This document shows, in pieces, positions 18,364 to 27,055 of a DNA stretch of 64,000 nucleotides. Below the pieces are notes generated by a model, which did not search any database, had not been told where the DNA came from, and worked only from the letters and a program-made list of their open reading frames with translations. The number at the start of each line of letters is the position of its first letter. Within the stretch, counting starts at the first letter, position 1. The stretch is from Lewinellaceae bacterium. Its GTDB lineage: Bacteria; Bacteroidota; Bacteroidia; Chitinophagales; Saprospiraceae. The position numbers and the translations under genes are program-made. Where the stretch lies: positions 1-64,000 of the forward strand of contig JACJYG010000006.1 of assembly GCA_020636215.1 (NCBI GenBank). The letters run 5' to 3'.

Positions 18364-18624
18364 ATGGCAACAAAGAAATTTTTAGAGCTCCAGGAATATT
18401 CAGATGCCGATCTGGCTGCTGAGCTGCAGAATACGGAAGCTCAATATCATAAACTGCGCTTCGACCATGCGATTAAAGGCCTGGATAATCCCCTGGTGTT
18501 GCGGGAAGTCCGGCGCGATATCGCCCGCCTGAGAGCAGAAGCCCGCCGCCGCGAATTGGCTAAAATGACGGCTGAGGAGCTGAGCGCCCGCAGCAGGATC
18601 AGGTCAAGAAGACGCCGGAAGTAA
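18364..18624 (+). CDS. rpmC: 50S ribosomal protein L29, C-terminally extended
   Basis: The 86-aa protein has the coiled two-helix L29 core with YHKLRFDHAIKGLDNPLVLR and VRRDIARLRAE. L29 is normally about 60-70 aa; here about 18 extra residues end in RIRSRRRRK, a basic tail. It lies at the tunnel exit near L23. Gap to rplP is 33 bp. Confidence 0.95.
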   Translation: MATKKFLELQEYSDADLAAELQNTEAQYHKLRFDHAIKGLDNPLVLREVRRDIARLRAEARRRELAKMTAEELSARSRIRSRRRRK

Positions 18625-18669
18625 TATTCAAATAATGTAACGTCAGGTTTTAAATAACCGCATACAACC

Positions 18670-18927
18670 ATGACAGAAAGAAATATCAGAAAGCAGCGTG
18701 TCGGACTGGTCACCAGCAACAAGATGGATAAGACCATTGCTGTTTCGGTCGAGCGTAGGCTCCGCCACCCGATCTATGGCAAGTACGTTAAAAAGAGCAA
18801 GAAGTTCATAGCTCATGACGAAAACAATGAATGCAATATCGGTGATACGGTGCGCATCATGGAAACTCGTCCGCTGAGCAAACTGAAGCGTTGGCGCCTC
18901 GTTGAGATCGTCGAACGTGCAAAGTAA
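18670..18927 (+). CDS. rpsQ: 30S ribosomal protein S17
   Basis: The 85-aa OB-fold protein has RKQRVGLVTSNKMDKTIAV and HPIYGKYVKKSKKFIAHDE, the family signature. It binds the 5' domain of 16S rRNA early in assembly. Length and order (rpmC-rpsQ-rplN) are standard. Confidence 0.98.
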   Translation: MTERNIRKQRVGLVTSNKMDKTIAVSVERRLRHPIYGKYVKKSKKFIAHDENNECNIGDTVRIMETRPLSKLKRWRLVEIVERAK

Positions 18928-18954
18928 CAAGGAACAACTTTAAACCTTAGTACA

Positions 18955-19320
18955 ATGATCCAGCAAGAGAGCAGGTTAAGGGTTGCGGACAATAGTGGGG
19001 CCAAAGAGGTGCTCTGTATCCGCGTTTTGGGAGGTTCTAAGCGCCGCTACGCCTCCATTGGAGATAAGATCGTGGTTAGCGTTAAGGAAGCTAGCCCGGG
19101 AGGTATCAAAAAAGGTAGTGTTTCCAAGGCTGTGGTCGTGCGCACCAAAAAAGAAGTGCGTCGCCGAGATGGTTCCTATATCCGCTTTGACGACAATGCA
19201 GTGGTGCTACTCAACAACGCCGATGAGCCCAGAGGCACCCGGATTTTTGGGCCGGTAGCACGTGAATTGAGGGAAAAAGACTACATGCGTATTGTATCCT
19301 TGGCGCCGGAAGTACTCTGA
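18955..19320 (+). CDS. rplN: 50S ribosomal protein L14
   Basis: The 121-aa protein begins MIQQESRLRVADNSGAKEV and contains RRRDGSYIRFDDNAVVLLN and GTRIFGPVARELR, all typical of L14. It forms part of intersubunit bridges B5 and B8. The next gene, rplX, follows after 51 bp. Confidence 0.98.
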   Translation: MIQQESRLRVADNSGAKEVLCIRVLGGSKRRYASIGDKIVVSVKEASPGGIKKGSVSKAVVVRTKKEVRRRDGSYIRFDDNAVVLLNNADEPRGTRIFGPVARELREKDYMRIVSLAPEVL

Positions 19321-19371
19321 TCCGCCTTCCATGTTCACCCTATTATTCGAAGGGATTTAATTCGATATATA

Positions 19372-19725
19372 ATGAAAAAGAAAGTTAATCAGCAAAAGCG
19401 GTTCATCCCCAAGCTGAAGATCAAGAAGGGAGATAAGGTGGTGGTCATTGCCGGGGCGTATAAAGACCTCGACAAGGTACACGAGGTGCTGGAGGTTTTT
19501 CCCGAGAAAAACCGTGCCATAGTTGATGAAGTTAACATGGTCAAGAAGCACACCAAACCATCGCAGGATAACCCCGGTGGCATCAATGAAGTACCCGCTC
19601 CTATCCACCTTTCCAACCTGATGCTGGTAGACCCCAAAACGGGTGAACCCACTCGCGTTGGCCGTAAAGAGGTCGATGGCAAGATTGTTCGTTATTCTAA
19701 AAAATCCGGCGAAATTATCAAGTAA
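19372..19725 (+). CDS. rplX: 50S ribosomal protein L24
   Basis: The 117-aa protein carries the KOW motif (IKKGDKVVVIAGAYKDLDKV) and VNMVKKHTKPSQDNPGGI, an assembly-initiator protein of the large subunit. Its TAA stop shares its last base with the rplE ATG (TAATG), so the two are translationally coupled. Confidence 0.98.
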   Translation: MKKKVNQQKRFIPKLKIKKGDKVVVIAGAYKDLDKVHEVLEVFPEKNRAIVDEVNMVKKHTKPSQDNPGGINEVPAPIHLSNLMLVDPKTGEPTRVGRKEVDGKIVRYSKKSGEIIK

Positions 19726-20282
19726 TGAGCTATATACCCAGACTTAAGAAGAAGTACCGCGAAGAGGTTGTGCCCGCACTGATGGAACAGTTCCAATACG
19801 GTTCTATTATGGAAGTGCCTCGCCTGGAGAAGATCTGCATCAACCAGGGGGTGGGGGACGCTACCCAGGATAAAAAGCTGGTGGATAATGCCCTCGAAGA
19901 AGTTTCCACTATTGCCGGCCAGCGCGCCGTTCCGACCCGCGCTAAGAAGTCTGTCTCCAACTTTAAGCTTCGGGAAGGCATGACGATCGGCGTCCGGGTT
20001 ACGCTCCGCGATGGCCAGATGTATGAATTCCTGGACCGCCTCATCTCCGTGGCGCTGCCGCGTGTGCGTGACTTCCGTGGGGTGAATGATAAGAGCTTCG
20101 ACGGCCGTGGCAACTACTCTATGGGGGTTACCGAGCAAATTATCTTCCCGGAAATCGACATCGACAAGGTTTCCCGCATTACGGGTATGGATATCACCTT
20201 TGTCACTACGGCAAATACGGATGCTGAAGCCCTGGCATTGTTGAAGATGATGGGCATGCCGTTTAAAAACCAACGAAATTAA
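19725..20282 (+). CDS. rplE: 50S ribosomal protein L5
   Basis: The 185-aa 5S rRNA binder contains MEVPRLEKICINQGVGDA, GQRAVPTRAKKSVSNFKLR and DFRGVNDKSFDGRGNYSMG, all characteristic. It overlaps rplX by one base. With L18 it forms the central protuberance. Confidence 0.98.
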   Translation: MSYIPRLKKKYREEVVPALMEQFQYGSIMEVPRLEKICINQGVGDATQDKKLVDNALEEVSTIAGQRAVPTRAKKSVSNFKLREGMTIGVRVTLRDGQMYEFLDRLISVALPRVRDFRGVNDKSFDGRGNYSMGVTEQIIFPEIDIDKVSRITGMDITFVTTANTDAEALALLKMMGMPFKNQRN

Positions 20283-20311
20283 ATTATCAACATTCTGCAA
20301 TACCTGAAATA

Positions 20312-20581
20312 ATGGCTAAGAAATCAGTAATTGCTCGTGAAAGGAAGAGAGAAAAAATGGTCGCCAAATATGCTGCCCTTCGCAAGCAGCTCAAGGAAGA
20401 CGGCCGTTGGGATGAGCTGGATAAGCTGCCCCGAAATTCTAACTCCATTCGCTTGCACAACCGTTGCAAACTCACTGGCCGCCCCAAAGGATATATGAGG
20501 CAGTTCGGCCTTTGCCGGGTGAAGTTCCGCGAAATGGCGCTGGATGGTAAGATACCGGGAATTACGAAGGCGAGCTGGTAA
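20312..20581 (+). CDS. rpsN: 30S ribosomal protein S14, zinc-free long form
   Basis: The 89-aa protein ends CKLTGRPKGYMRQFGLCRV-KFREMALDGKIPG, the S14 signature. It is the long form without the two CxxC zinc-ribbon pairs of the 61-aa form. This matters because zinc-free r-proteins lessen zinc demand. Confidence 0.97.
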   Translation: MAKKSVIARERKREKMVAKYAALRKQLKEDGRWDELDKLPRNSNSIRLHNRCKLTGRPKGYMRQFGLCRVKFREMALDGKIPGITKASW

Positions 20582-20643
20582 AAAATCGAAATACTTGCGT
20601 TTAGAGGCTCAATACGCCTCGAGCGTCCTTAATAATTAGAAAA

Positions 20644-21051
20644 ATGGCAGTTACAGATCCAATAGCAGATTATCTGACGCGAATTCGCAACGCTCAGCAG
20701 GCAGGCCACCGTACGGTGGAAATTCCGGCTTCCAAGCTGAAAAAGAACCTGACGGAGATCCTCTACGAACAAGGCTATATCCTTAAATACAAGTTCGAGG
20801 AGAGTGATGGCCATGGCCAGGGGTTGATCCGCATCGCGTTGAAATATGACCCGCAGACCAAACGTCCGGTGATTCGCGAACTGGGCCGCATGAGTAAGCC
20901 TGGCCTTCGCCAGTATACCAAGGCGGGCGATATCCCTCGTGTGATCAATGGCCTGGGCATTTGCATCGTCTCTACCTCCAGAGGAGTGATGACGGACAAG
21001 CAGGCCCGCGAGCAACACGTCGGTGGTGAGGTCCTCTGCTATGTTTATTAA
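20644..21051 (+). CDS. rpsH: 30S ribosomal protein S8
   Basis: The 135-aa protein begins MAVTDPIADYLTRIRNAQ and ends GLGICIVSTSRGVMTDKQAR, both diagnostic. In E. coli S8 is the translational repressor of the spc operon through rplE; no such target structure was identified here. Confidence 0.98.
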   Translation: MAVTDPIADYLTRIRNAQQAGHRTVEIPASKLKKNLTEILYEQGYILKYKFEESDGHGQGLIRIALKYDPQTKRPVIRELGRMSKPGLRQYTKAGDIPRVINGLGICIVSTSRGVMTDKQAREQHVGGEVLCYVY

Positions 21052-21182
21052 TTGTTCCTGATTGCTCCGAATTGGAGCCGAAAATAAATCAACAGTGATT
21101 TGGGACTATCCGGGAAATGTAGTTTTTTAAATTCAAGCTTAATTCCTGGTGTTCTCGTTAATCCAAAAAATCCTGGTTTAAG

Positions 21183-21737
21183 ATGTCAAGGATAGGAAAA
21201 TCTCCGATCAGTTTGCCCAAGGGAGTTGAGTTCAACATCAGCAAAGGTAACCTCGTTACTATTAAGGGCCCCAAAGGTGAACTGCAGCAGCAGGTAGACC
21301 CGGACCTTACGGTCGAGATAGAAGATGGTGAAGTGACGCTGAAACGGCCAACCGAGCAGCAGCGCCACCGTGCGATGCATGGCTTGTACCGGTCGCTGAT
21401 CAATAACATGGTCCAGGGGGTTTCTGAGGGCTTTGTCAAAGAGCTCGAACTGGTAGGCGTTGGTTACCGTGTTACGAATACCGGCCAACTACTGGAACTC
21501 ACGCTTGGTTTTTCTCACCCTATCCTCTTTGCACTGCCCGATGAGGTTTCTGTGTCTACGACTATGGAAAAGGGTAAAAACCCGGCTATCCGCCTGGAGT
21601 CTTACGATAAGCAACTGCTCGGCCAGATTGCCGCCAAAATCCGCTCCTTCCGTAAACCGGAGCCCTACAAAGGCAAAGGGGTGCGCTACAAAGGTGAGCA
21701 GATCCGCCGCAAAGCCGGTAAGACTGCCGGTAAGTAA
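21183..21737 (+). CDS. rplF: 50S ribosomal protein L6
   Basis: The 184-aa protein has the two repeated L6 domains, MSRIGKSPISLPKGVEF at the start and RSFRKPEPYKGKGVRYKGE near the end. It lies next to the sarcin-ricin loop. A 131-bp spacer before it holds nothing recognisable. Confidence 0.98.
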   Translation: MSRIGKSPISLPKGVEFNISKGNLVTIKGPKGELQQQVDPDLTVEIEDGEVTLKRPTEQQRHRAMHGLYRSLINNMVQGVSEGFVKELELVGVGYRVTNTGQLLELTLGFSHPILFALPDEVSVSTTMEKGKNPAIRLESYDKQLLGQIAAKIRSFRKPEPYKGKGVRYKGEQIRRKAGKTAGK

Positions 21738-21829
21738 GCCGGTAAAACGATTACTTTATTCATTCATTTGATATGCTGCGCCTTGGGTTGGGGAATACAC
21801 CTTTTCACTAAGGCAAATTGAAAAAAACA

Positions 21830-22183
21830 ATGAAGGCTACTAAAGAAACGAAAAGGCAGAAGATCCGTTGGCGGATCCGCCGTAAAATAAAAGGAACAGC
21901 TACACGCCCCCGCCTTAGTGTGTTCCGCAGCAACCGGGAAATCTATTGCCAGATCATCGATGACGTCAAAGGCCACACGCTGGCTTCAGCTTCATCCCGT
22001 GAGGCAAGTGTCCCCGGGACTGGGAAACCGATCGAGAGAGCCCAGGCTGTGGGCAAACTTATTGCCGAGCGTGCGAAAGCTGAAAATATTGAAAATGTTG
22101 TTTTTGACCGCGGTGGTTACCTGTATCACGGCCGCGTAAAAGCCCTGGCCGATGGCGCTCGTGAAGGAGGCCTCAATTTTTAA
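21830..22183 (+). CDS. rplR: 50S ribosomal protein L18
   Basis: The 117-aa product is taken from the ATG at 21830 (MKATKETKRQKIRWRIR); an in-frame TTG at 21818 is not needed. It carries RPRLSVFRSNREIYCQIIDD and the C-terminal FDRGGYLYHGRVKALADGAR that bind 5S rRNA. It precedes rpsE by 21 bp. Confidence 0.97.
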   Translation: MKATKETKRQKIRWRIRRKIKGTATRPRLSVFRSNREIYCQIIDDVKGHTLASASSREASVPGTGKPIERAQAVGKLIAERAKAENIENVVFDRGGYLYHGRVKALADGAREGGLNF

Positions 22184-22204
22184 ACAATATCAACCTGAGT
22201 AATA

Positions 22205-22723
22205 ATGGCTAAGAAGACCTCCAATAGGGTTAAGCCCGCTGAAACGGAACTGAAGGAAAAACTGGTGAACCTTAACCGGGTTGCTAAAGTAACCAAGGGT
22301 GGCCGCACGTTCAGCTTCGCTGCCATCGTAGTGGTGGGCGACGGCAAAGGCACCGTTGGCCATGGCCTGGGGAAGGCGCGCGACGTTTCCGAAGCCATTT
22401 CCAAGGCAGTGGACGACGCCAAGAAAAGCCTGATCCGCATTCCGCTGCATAAGGGCACCATTCCCCACGAACAGAAAGGAAAGTACGGCGCCGGCCGCGT
22501 TCTGATCAAGCCTGCTTCCGATGGTACCGGCGTGATCGCTGGTGGCGCAATGCGTGCAGTATTGGAAATTGCCGGTGTTCATAACGTATTGGCCAAGTCT
22601 ATGGGCTCCTCTAACCCGCACAACGTGGTTAAAGCAACCATCGATGCTTTGGCTAAACTGAGGACACCAATGGATGTTTCCCGCCAGCGGAATATCTCCA
22701 TGGAAAAATTGTTTAACGGATAA
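22205..22723 (+). CDS. rpsE: 30S ribosomal protein S5
   Basis: The 172-aa protein has the double-stranded-RNA-binding-like N domain (VNLNRVAKVTKGGRTFSF) and PASDGTGVIAGGAMRAVLE. It sits at the mRNA entry and affects decoding accuracy. Normal length and context. Confidence 0.98.
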   Translation: MAKKTSNRVKPAETELKEKLVNLNRVAKVTKGGRTFSFAAIVVVGDGKGTVGHGLGKARDVSEAISKAVDDAKKSLIRIPLHKGTIPHEQKGKYGAGRVLIKPASDGTGVIAGGAMRAVLEIAGVHNVLAKSMGSSNPHNVVKATIDALAKLRTPMDVSRQRNISMEKLFNG

Positions 22724-22760
22724 TTAGAGCGGGCATTAGCCGCTCCATAAACCTGAACCA

Positions 22761-22940
22761 ATGGGCAAGCTTAAGATAACCCAAGTGAAAAGCATCATCG
22801 ATCGCCCTCAGCGCCAGAAGGATACGATGAAGGCTCTGGGCATCCGAAAAATGCACCAGACTGTCATCCACGAGGCTACCCCGCAGATTGTGGGTATGGT
22901 GGAAAAAATTCGCCACCTGGTCGTAGTTGAAGAGGCCTGA
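22761..22940 (+). CDS. rpmD: 50S ribosomal protein L30
   Basis: This 59-aa gene runs from the ATG at 22761 to the TGA at 22938-22940. The product MGKLKITQVKSIIDRPQRQK with IRKMHQTVIHEATPQIVG matches L30. It is in the usual place between rpsE and rplO, 37 bp after rpsE. Confidence 0.95.
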   Translation: MGKLKITQVKSIIDRPQRQKDTMKALGIRKMHQTVIHEATPQIVGMVEKIRHLVVVEEA

Positions 22941-22993
22941 TCAAAATAGGGCGTTCGCCGCCCTGTTCCGGGAAATTCTTTTAAAATAAAAAT

Positions 22994-23023
22994 TTGCAAT
23001 GCCGGTATTGCCGGATATCTTTG
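22994..23023 (+). promoter_or_regulatory. Internal promoter before rplO-secY
   Basis: A perfect -7 box TATCTTTG (23016-23023) lies 19 bp after a TTG -33 box (22994-22996) in the rpmD-rplO spacer, the same geometry as the rpsL promoter. It would give rplO, secY and map their own transcript inside the superoperon. Confidence 0.82.
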
Positions 23024-23060
23024 CAAAGATTTTTTGGGTAGACTAAATCATATTGTAATA

Positions 23061-23510
23061 ATGGAATTGCATAACTTGAGGCCTGCATCTGGTTCGGTCA
23101 AGAAGCGCAAGCGAATCGCGAGAGGTATTGGCTCTGGCCACGGACGCACAGCTACCCGTGGACATAAAGGGGATAAGTCTCGCTCCGGTAATAAGGAAAA
23201 GCGCAACTTCGAAGGTGGACAAATGCCCATCCAGATGCGCCTTCCCAAGATAGGCTTTAAAAACCCGAATCGAGTAGCCTACGTCCCGATCAACCTGGAC
23301 CGCATCCAAATGATCTCTGAAAAGTTCAATCTGAATACGGTCGACCTGGAAGCGCTTGCTGCCAGCGGTATTATCCGTAAGAAAGATAAGGTGAAGATTC
23401 TCGGCACCGGAGAACTAAAAGCTAAATTGTCCGTGCAGGCGCACGCTTTCTCTGCAACCGCAAAGGAAGCGATTGAACAACTGGGTGGTACGGTTAGCAT
23501 CGCAGAATAA
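23061..23510 (+). CDS. rplO: 50S ribosomal protein L15
   Basis: The 149-aa product is taken from the ATG at 23061 (MELHNLRPASGSVKKRKR), since the promoter's expected start site lies after the upstream in-frame start at 23034. RGIGSGHGRTATRGHKGDKS and FEGGQMPIQMRLPKIGF are the L15 signatures. It precedes secY, as usual. Confidence 0.97.
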   Translation: MELHNLRPASGSVKKRKRIARGIGSGHGRTATRGHKGDKSRSGNKEKRNFEGGQMPIQMRLPKIGFKNPNRVAYVPINLDRIQMISEKFNLNTVDLEALAASGIIRKKDKVKILGTGELKAKLSVQAHAFSATAKEAIEQLGGTVSIAE

Positions 23511-23643
23511 ACCCTGACAAACGACTACGAAAGTTGAGGCGGTTGTCCCGCAAGTTGATTAAGAAGTGCACCCTTCGCCGCCGGCAGCTCCGGAGCGAAC
23601 ACCACTTCCAAACGGAGGTCGAAAGGCATCAAATTGTTTGCAG

Positions 23644-25017
23644 ATGAAAAAATTAATCACCACGCTTAAGAATATCTGGAAGATCAAGGAACTGCGGAAT
23701 CGCATTCTGTTCACCCTCGGCATGCTGTTGGTGTTCCGCTTTGGTTCCTATGTGGTCCTCCCCGGCGTTATCCCTGCTGTGCTGGAATCGGCAACGGCAA
23801 AAAATAATGCCCCGAATGACCTGCTGGGCCTGATCAACGTATTCACCGGCGGCGCCTTTAATAATGCCGCTATCTTTGCGTTGGGCATCATGCCTTACAT
23901 CACCGCTTCTATTATTATTCAGTTACTTGGCTTCGCCGTGCCTTACTTCCAGCGCCTCCAGCAAAAGGAAGGGGAATCCGGCCGCAAAAAGCTCAATCAG
24001 ATCACTCGTTTGCTGACAGTGGCTATCACCCTGGTGCAGGGCGGCGGGTATCTCACTTACATCAATAGCCTCGGCGCAGTGGATCCGACTATTCCGCTGA
24101 GTATATTCTGGATATCGAATATCATTATACTTTGTACCGGTACGGTCTTCGCCATGTGGCTCGGTGAACGTATCACCGACCGCGGTATAGGTAATGGCGT
24201 TTCTCTCTTGATTACAGTTGGTATCATCGCCCGATTGCCACAGGCGCTTATCTTTGAATTCCAGTCTCAATTGTCCAATAACGGCCTGATCATTTTCGTA
24301 CTTGAAATAGCGGTGCTTTATGCTATCGTGATGGCCACCGTGATGATTGTGCAGGGCGTTCGCCGCATTCCGATCCAGTTCGCCAAGCGTATGGTCGGAC
24401 GGGGCGCCAACGCAATGCCGGCAGCAGGCGTACGTGACTATATCCCATTGAAAGTTAATGCTTCGGGTGTAATGCCGATCATCTTTGCTCAGGCGCTTAT
24501 GTTCCTGCCGGCGACGATCGCTCAATTCCTGGCGGGCGCAGATAGCGGAGTCGCCGCCAATCCGCTCCTTCGGGCGTTAAACGACTTTACTTCTGCTCCT
24601 TACAACATCATCTATTTCGTTCTGGTGGTGCTCTTTACCTACGTATATACTGCTTTGCTGGTCAACCCGCAACAATATGCAGAGTACCTGAAACGCCAGA
24701 ATGCTTTTATCCCAGGCATTAAACCCGGAAAGCCTACCGCTGATTTTATTGATGCGGTCACTACCCGGATCACTTTACCCGGGTCTATTTTCCTGGGGTT
24801 AATTGCGGTGCTTCCCGCTTTCGCCCGTGCATTTGGCATCAACGTCGCTTTCGCCATGTTCTTTGGGGGCACCTCCCTGCTGATCCTGGTAGCGGTGGTT
24901 TTGGATACCCTGCAGCAGATTGAAAGCCACCTTCTGATGCGCCGTTACGACGGCCTGGTCAAATCCGGAAGGATACAGGGCCGTAGCCGGGTCCAAGGGA
25001 TCGGCGCTAATATGTAA
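23644..25017 (+). CDS. secY: Preprotein translocase subunit SecY
   Basis: The 457-aa integral membrane protein starts at the ATG at 23644 (MKKLITTLKNIWKIKELRN); an upstream in-frame ATG at 23566 gives a Pro-rich extension unlike the family. Ten membrane segments are expected; visible signatures are the plug/TM2 region GGAFNNAAIFALGIMPYITA and GIGNGVSLLI. It forms the protein-conducting channel with SecE and SecG. It is followed by map, without adk between them. Confidence 0.97.
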   Translation: MKKLITTLKNIWKIKELRNRILFTLGMLLVFRFGSYVVLPGVIPAVLESATAKNNAPNDLLGLINVFTGGAFNNAAIFALGIMPYITASIIIQLLGFAVPYFQRLQQKEGESGRKKLNQITRLLTVAITLVQGGGYLTYINSLGAVDPTIPLSIFWISNIIILCTGTVFAMWLGERITDRGIGNGVSLLITVGIIARLPQALIFEFQSQLSNNGLIIFVLEIAVLYAIVMATVMIVQGVRRIPIQFAKRMVGRGANAMPAAGVRDYIPLKVNASGVMPIIFAQALMFLPATIAQFLAGADSGVAANPLLRALNDFTSAPYNIIYFVLVVLFTYVYTALLVNPQQYAEYLKRQNAFIPGIKPGKPTADFIDAVTTRITLPGSIFLGLIAVLPAFARAFGINVAFAMFFGGTSLLILVAVVLDTLQQIESHLLMRRYDGLVKSGRIQGRSRVQGIGANM

Positions 25018-25210
25018 ATACCAATTGCTGCCTTTGGGGCAGCAGTGATCAGATATTATACAAATCACACCGTACCGTCTCGGGGCAATGGCAACGGGGC
25101 GGTACAGTGTTGAAAGGAACAAGGATGATCTGGCTGCCAGCTTCCAAAATGCAGGCCGTAAACAATCATCCTGCCTATGCGGTTTTAAGGAAGGCTTAAT
25201 TGGAGAAAGG
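25018..25210. other. secY-map spacer with two hairpins
   Basis: Two stems are visible. TGCTGCC (25026-25032) pairs perfectly with GGCAGCA (25038-25044) over a 5-nt loop, eight bases after the secY stop. ACACCGTACCG (25067-25077) pairs with CGGTACAGTGT (25100-25110) with one mismatch. Neither has a T tract, so they are more likely RNA processing or attenuation elements than full terminators. Confidence 0.55.
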
Positions 25211-26032
25211 ATGATCATTTACAAGACAGACGAAGAAATTGAATTCATCAGGCAGAGTTGCCTGCTTGTCTGTAAAACCCTGGCTGAGGTGGGCAGTATC
25301 ATCCGGCCCGGTATGACTGGCTTGCAGATTGACAAGGCTGCCGAGACGCTGATCAGAGACCACGGAGCTGTCCCTTCATTCAAAGGTTACCGGGGGTTCC
25401 CGGCTACACTTTGTGTCTCTGTCAACGAAAATGTGGTGCATGGCATCCCTTCCCAAAGCCAGGTTTTTCAGGATGGGGATATCGTCTCCGTGGATTGCGG
25501 CGTATTCTATAACGGATTCCACGGCGATTCGGCCTATACCTTCCCATTGGGGGATGTCGAAGAAAGTGTGATGGAGCTTTGCCGGGTGACAAATACCTCG
25601 CTCTACCGCGCCATTGAGGTTGCCATACTGGGCAATCGCCTGGGCGATATTGGTTTTGCGGTACAAAATTATGTAGAACGGGAACATCCCTATGGGGTGG
25701 TTCGAGAATTGGTCGGCCATGGTATCGGACGGGAGCTGCACGAAGCGCCGGAAGTGCCCAATTATGGCAAGCGTGGCCGCGGAGTAATGTTGAAAGATGG
25801 ACTGGTAATCGCTATTGAACCGATGGTGAACCAGGGAAGAAAAGAGGTTCGTACTGCTTCAGACGGTTGGACGGTTTTTGCCAAAGACCGCAAACCCTCT
25901 GCTCATTACGAACACACCATCGCTATCCGGAAGGATGGCCCCGATGTCCTCTCCAATCATTCATTGATTGAAGCAGCCGTCCGAAGCAATGTGAATGTGA
26001 AGGAAGTGGGGCTGAAAACGGAAGCTGTTTGA
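25211..26032 (+). CDS. map: Type I methionine aminopeptidase
   Basis: The 273-aa product is taken from the ATG at 25211 (MIIYKTDEEIEFIRQSC), which has GGAGAAAGG just before it and matches family length; an upstream in-frame start at 25088 adds 41 unlike residues. The metal ligands are visible: Asp in VSVDCG, Asp in GDSAYT, His in VGHGIGRELHE, Glu in AIEPMVN and Glu in YEHTIAI. His in VVHGIPS is the substrate-binding residue. It removes initiator methionine from new proteins. Confidence 0.96.
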   Translation: MIIYKTDEEIEFIRQSCLLVCKTLAEVGSIIRPGMTGLQIDKAAETLIRDHGAVPSFKGYRGFPATLCVSVNENVVHGIPSQSQVFQDGDIVSVDCGVFYNGFHGDSAYTFPLGDVEESVMELCRVTNTSLYRAIEVAILGNRLGDIGFAVQNYVEREHPYGVVRELVGHGIGRELHEAPEVPNYGKRGRGVMLKDGLVIAIEPMVNQGRKEVRTASDGWTVFAKDRKPSAHYEHTIAIRKDGPDVLSNHSLIEAAVRSNVNVKEVGLKTEAV

Positions 26033-26160
26033 GGAATGAAAATGATCTCATCCGGAAGATGTGAACGATATAGTTTATTAAGCTTCGATTGCCAGGAGAG
26101 AATCCCTGAGGCGAAGTGTGATTTTTTATTCAATTAAAATAAAAAATCAGCAAATTTCTA

Positions 26161-26168
26161 TATCTTTG
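26161..26168 (+). promoter_or_regulatory. Probable -7 box of infA promoter
   Basis: A perfect TATCTTTG lies 18 bases before the infA ATG, after a long A/T tract. The -33 box is not obvious. Transcription would begin about 10 bases before infA and supply infA, rpmJ and the alpha group. Confidence 0.65.
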
Positions 26169-26186
26169 CACTCCGAAAATTCGACT

Positions 26187-26405
26187 ATGTCTAAGAAAAA
26201 CCTGATAAAGCAGGACGGTATTATTGAAGAAGCCTTGTCGAATGCGATGTTCCGCGTACGCCTGGAAAATGACCACCAAATCGTGGCAACTATTTCCGGG
26301 AAAATGCGCATGAATTATATCCGGATACTTCCGGGCGACAAGGTGGCGGTAGAAATGTCTCCCTATGACTTGTCAAGGGGCCGCATTATTTACCGATACA
26401 AGTAA
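26187..26405 (+). CDS. infA: Translation initiation factor IF-1
   Basis: The 72-aa S1/OB-fold protein is taken from the ATG at 26187 (MSKKNLIKQDGIIEEALS), 18 bases after the -7 box. It has NAMFRVRLENDH, SGKMRMNYIRILPGDKV and SPYDLSRGRIIYRYK, all typical. It blocks the A site during initiation. rpmJ follows after 40 bp. Confidence 0.97.
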   Translation: MSKKNLIKQDGIIEEALSNAMFRVRLENDHQIVATISGKMRMNYIRILPGDKVAVEMSPYDLSRGRIIYRYK

Positions 26406-26445
26406 AGCCAGGCTGCCTTTAAACATTAGAAAAACGAATTGAATC

Positions 26446-26562
26446 ATGAAAGTCAGAGCTTCCGTCAAGAAACGTTCCGCCGATTGCAAGATCGTCCGAA
26501 GAAAAGGTAAGGTCTATATTATCAATAAGAAGAACCCAAAGTTCAAGCAGCGCCAGGGTTAA
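26446..26562 (+). CDS. rpmJ: 50S ribosomal protein L36, lacking zinc ligands
   Basis: This 38-aa gene gives MKVRASVKKRSADCKIVRRK and ends KNPKFKQRQG. Zinc-type L36 has CxxC and a later Cys and His; here the first Cys is Ser, the third ligand position is not Cys, and the His is Phe, leaving a single Cys14. It is therefore a zinc-free form. It is in its usual place between infA and rpsM. Confidence 0.95.
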   Translation: MKVRASVKKRSADCKIVRRKGKVYIINKKNPKFKQRQG

Positions 26563-26599
26563 TCCGGAGTTGTGATTTAACGATAAAATTAATAGCGAA

Positions 26600-26977
26600 A
26601 TGGCTCGTATAGTAGGTGTCGATTTGCCTAGAAACAAGCGCGGTGTTGTCAGCCTGACTTACATATACGGTATCGGGCGTTCAACTGCAATCAAGATCCT
26701 GGATAAAGCAGGGATCAGTGAGGATATTAAGGTTCAGGATTGGACCGATGAGAATGTCCGGGAGATTGCCAGCATTATCACCAACGAATTCAAAGTTGAA
26801 GGTGAATTGCGTTCAGAAGTGCAGTTGAATATCAAGCGCCTTATGGATATTGGTTGTTACCGTGGCTTGCGTCATCGCAAAGGCCTTCCGGTACGCGGCC
26901 AGCGTACTCGTACCAATGCGCGTACCCGTAAAGGAAAGCGTAAGACAGTTGCCAACAAGAAGAAAGCGACGAAGTAA
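26600..26977 (+). CDS. rpsM: 30S ribosomal protein S13
   Basis: The 125-aa protein begins MARIVGVDLPRNKRGVVSLT with YIYGIGRSTAIKIL, and ends RGQRTRTNARTRKGKRKTV, the S13 signatures. It bridges the 30S head to the 50S subunit. It begins the alpha group proper. Confidence 0.98.
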   Translation: MARIVGVDLPRNKRGVVSLTYIYGIGRSTAIKILDKAGISEDIKVQDWTDENVREIASIITNEFKVEGELRSEVQLNIKRLMDIGCYRGLRHRKGLPVRGQRTRTNARTRKGKRKTVANKKKATK

Positions 26978-27055
26978 TCCTGAGTGGTGCAACACGATGG
27001 GCCCGCTTGTGGCTCCATCCGCTGTAGCAGGAATTCTATAAAACAATTCCAAAAA

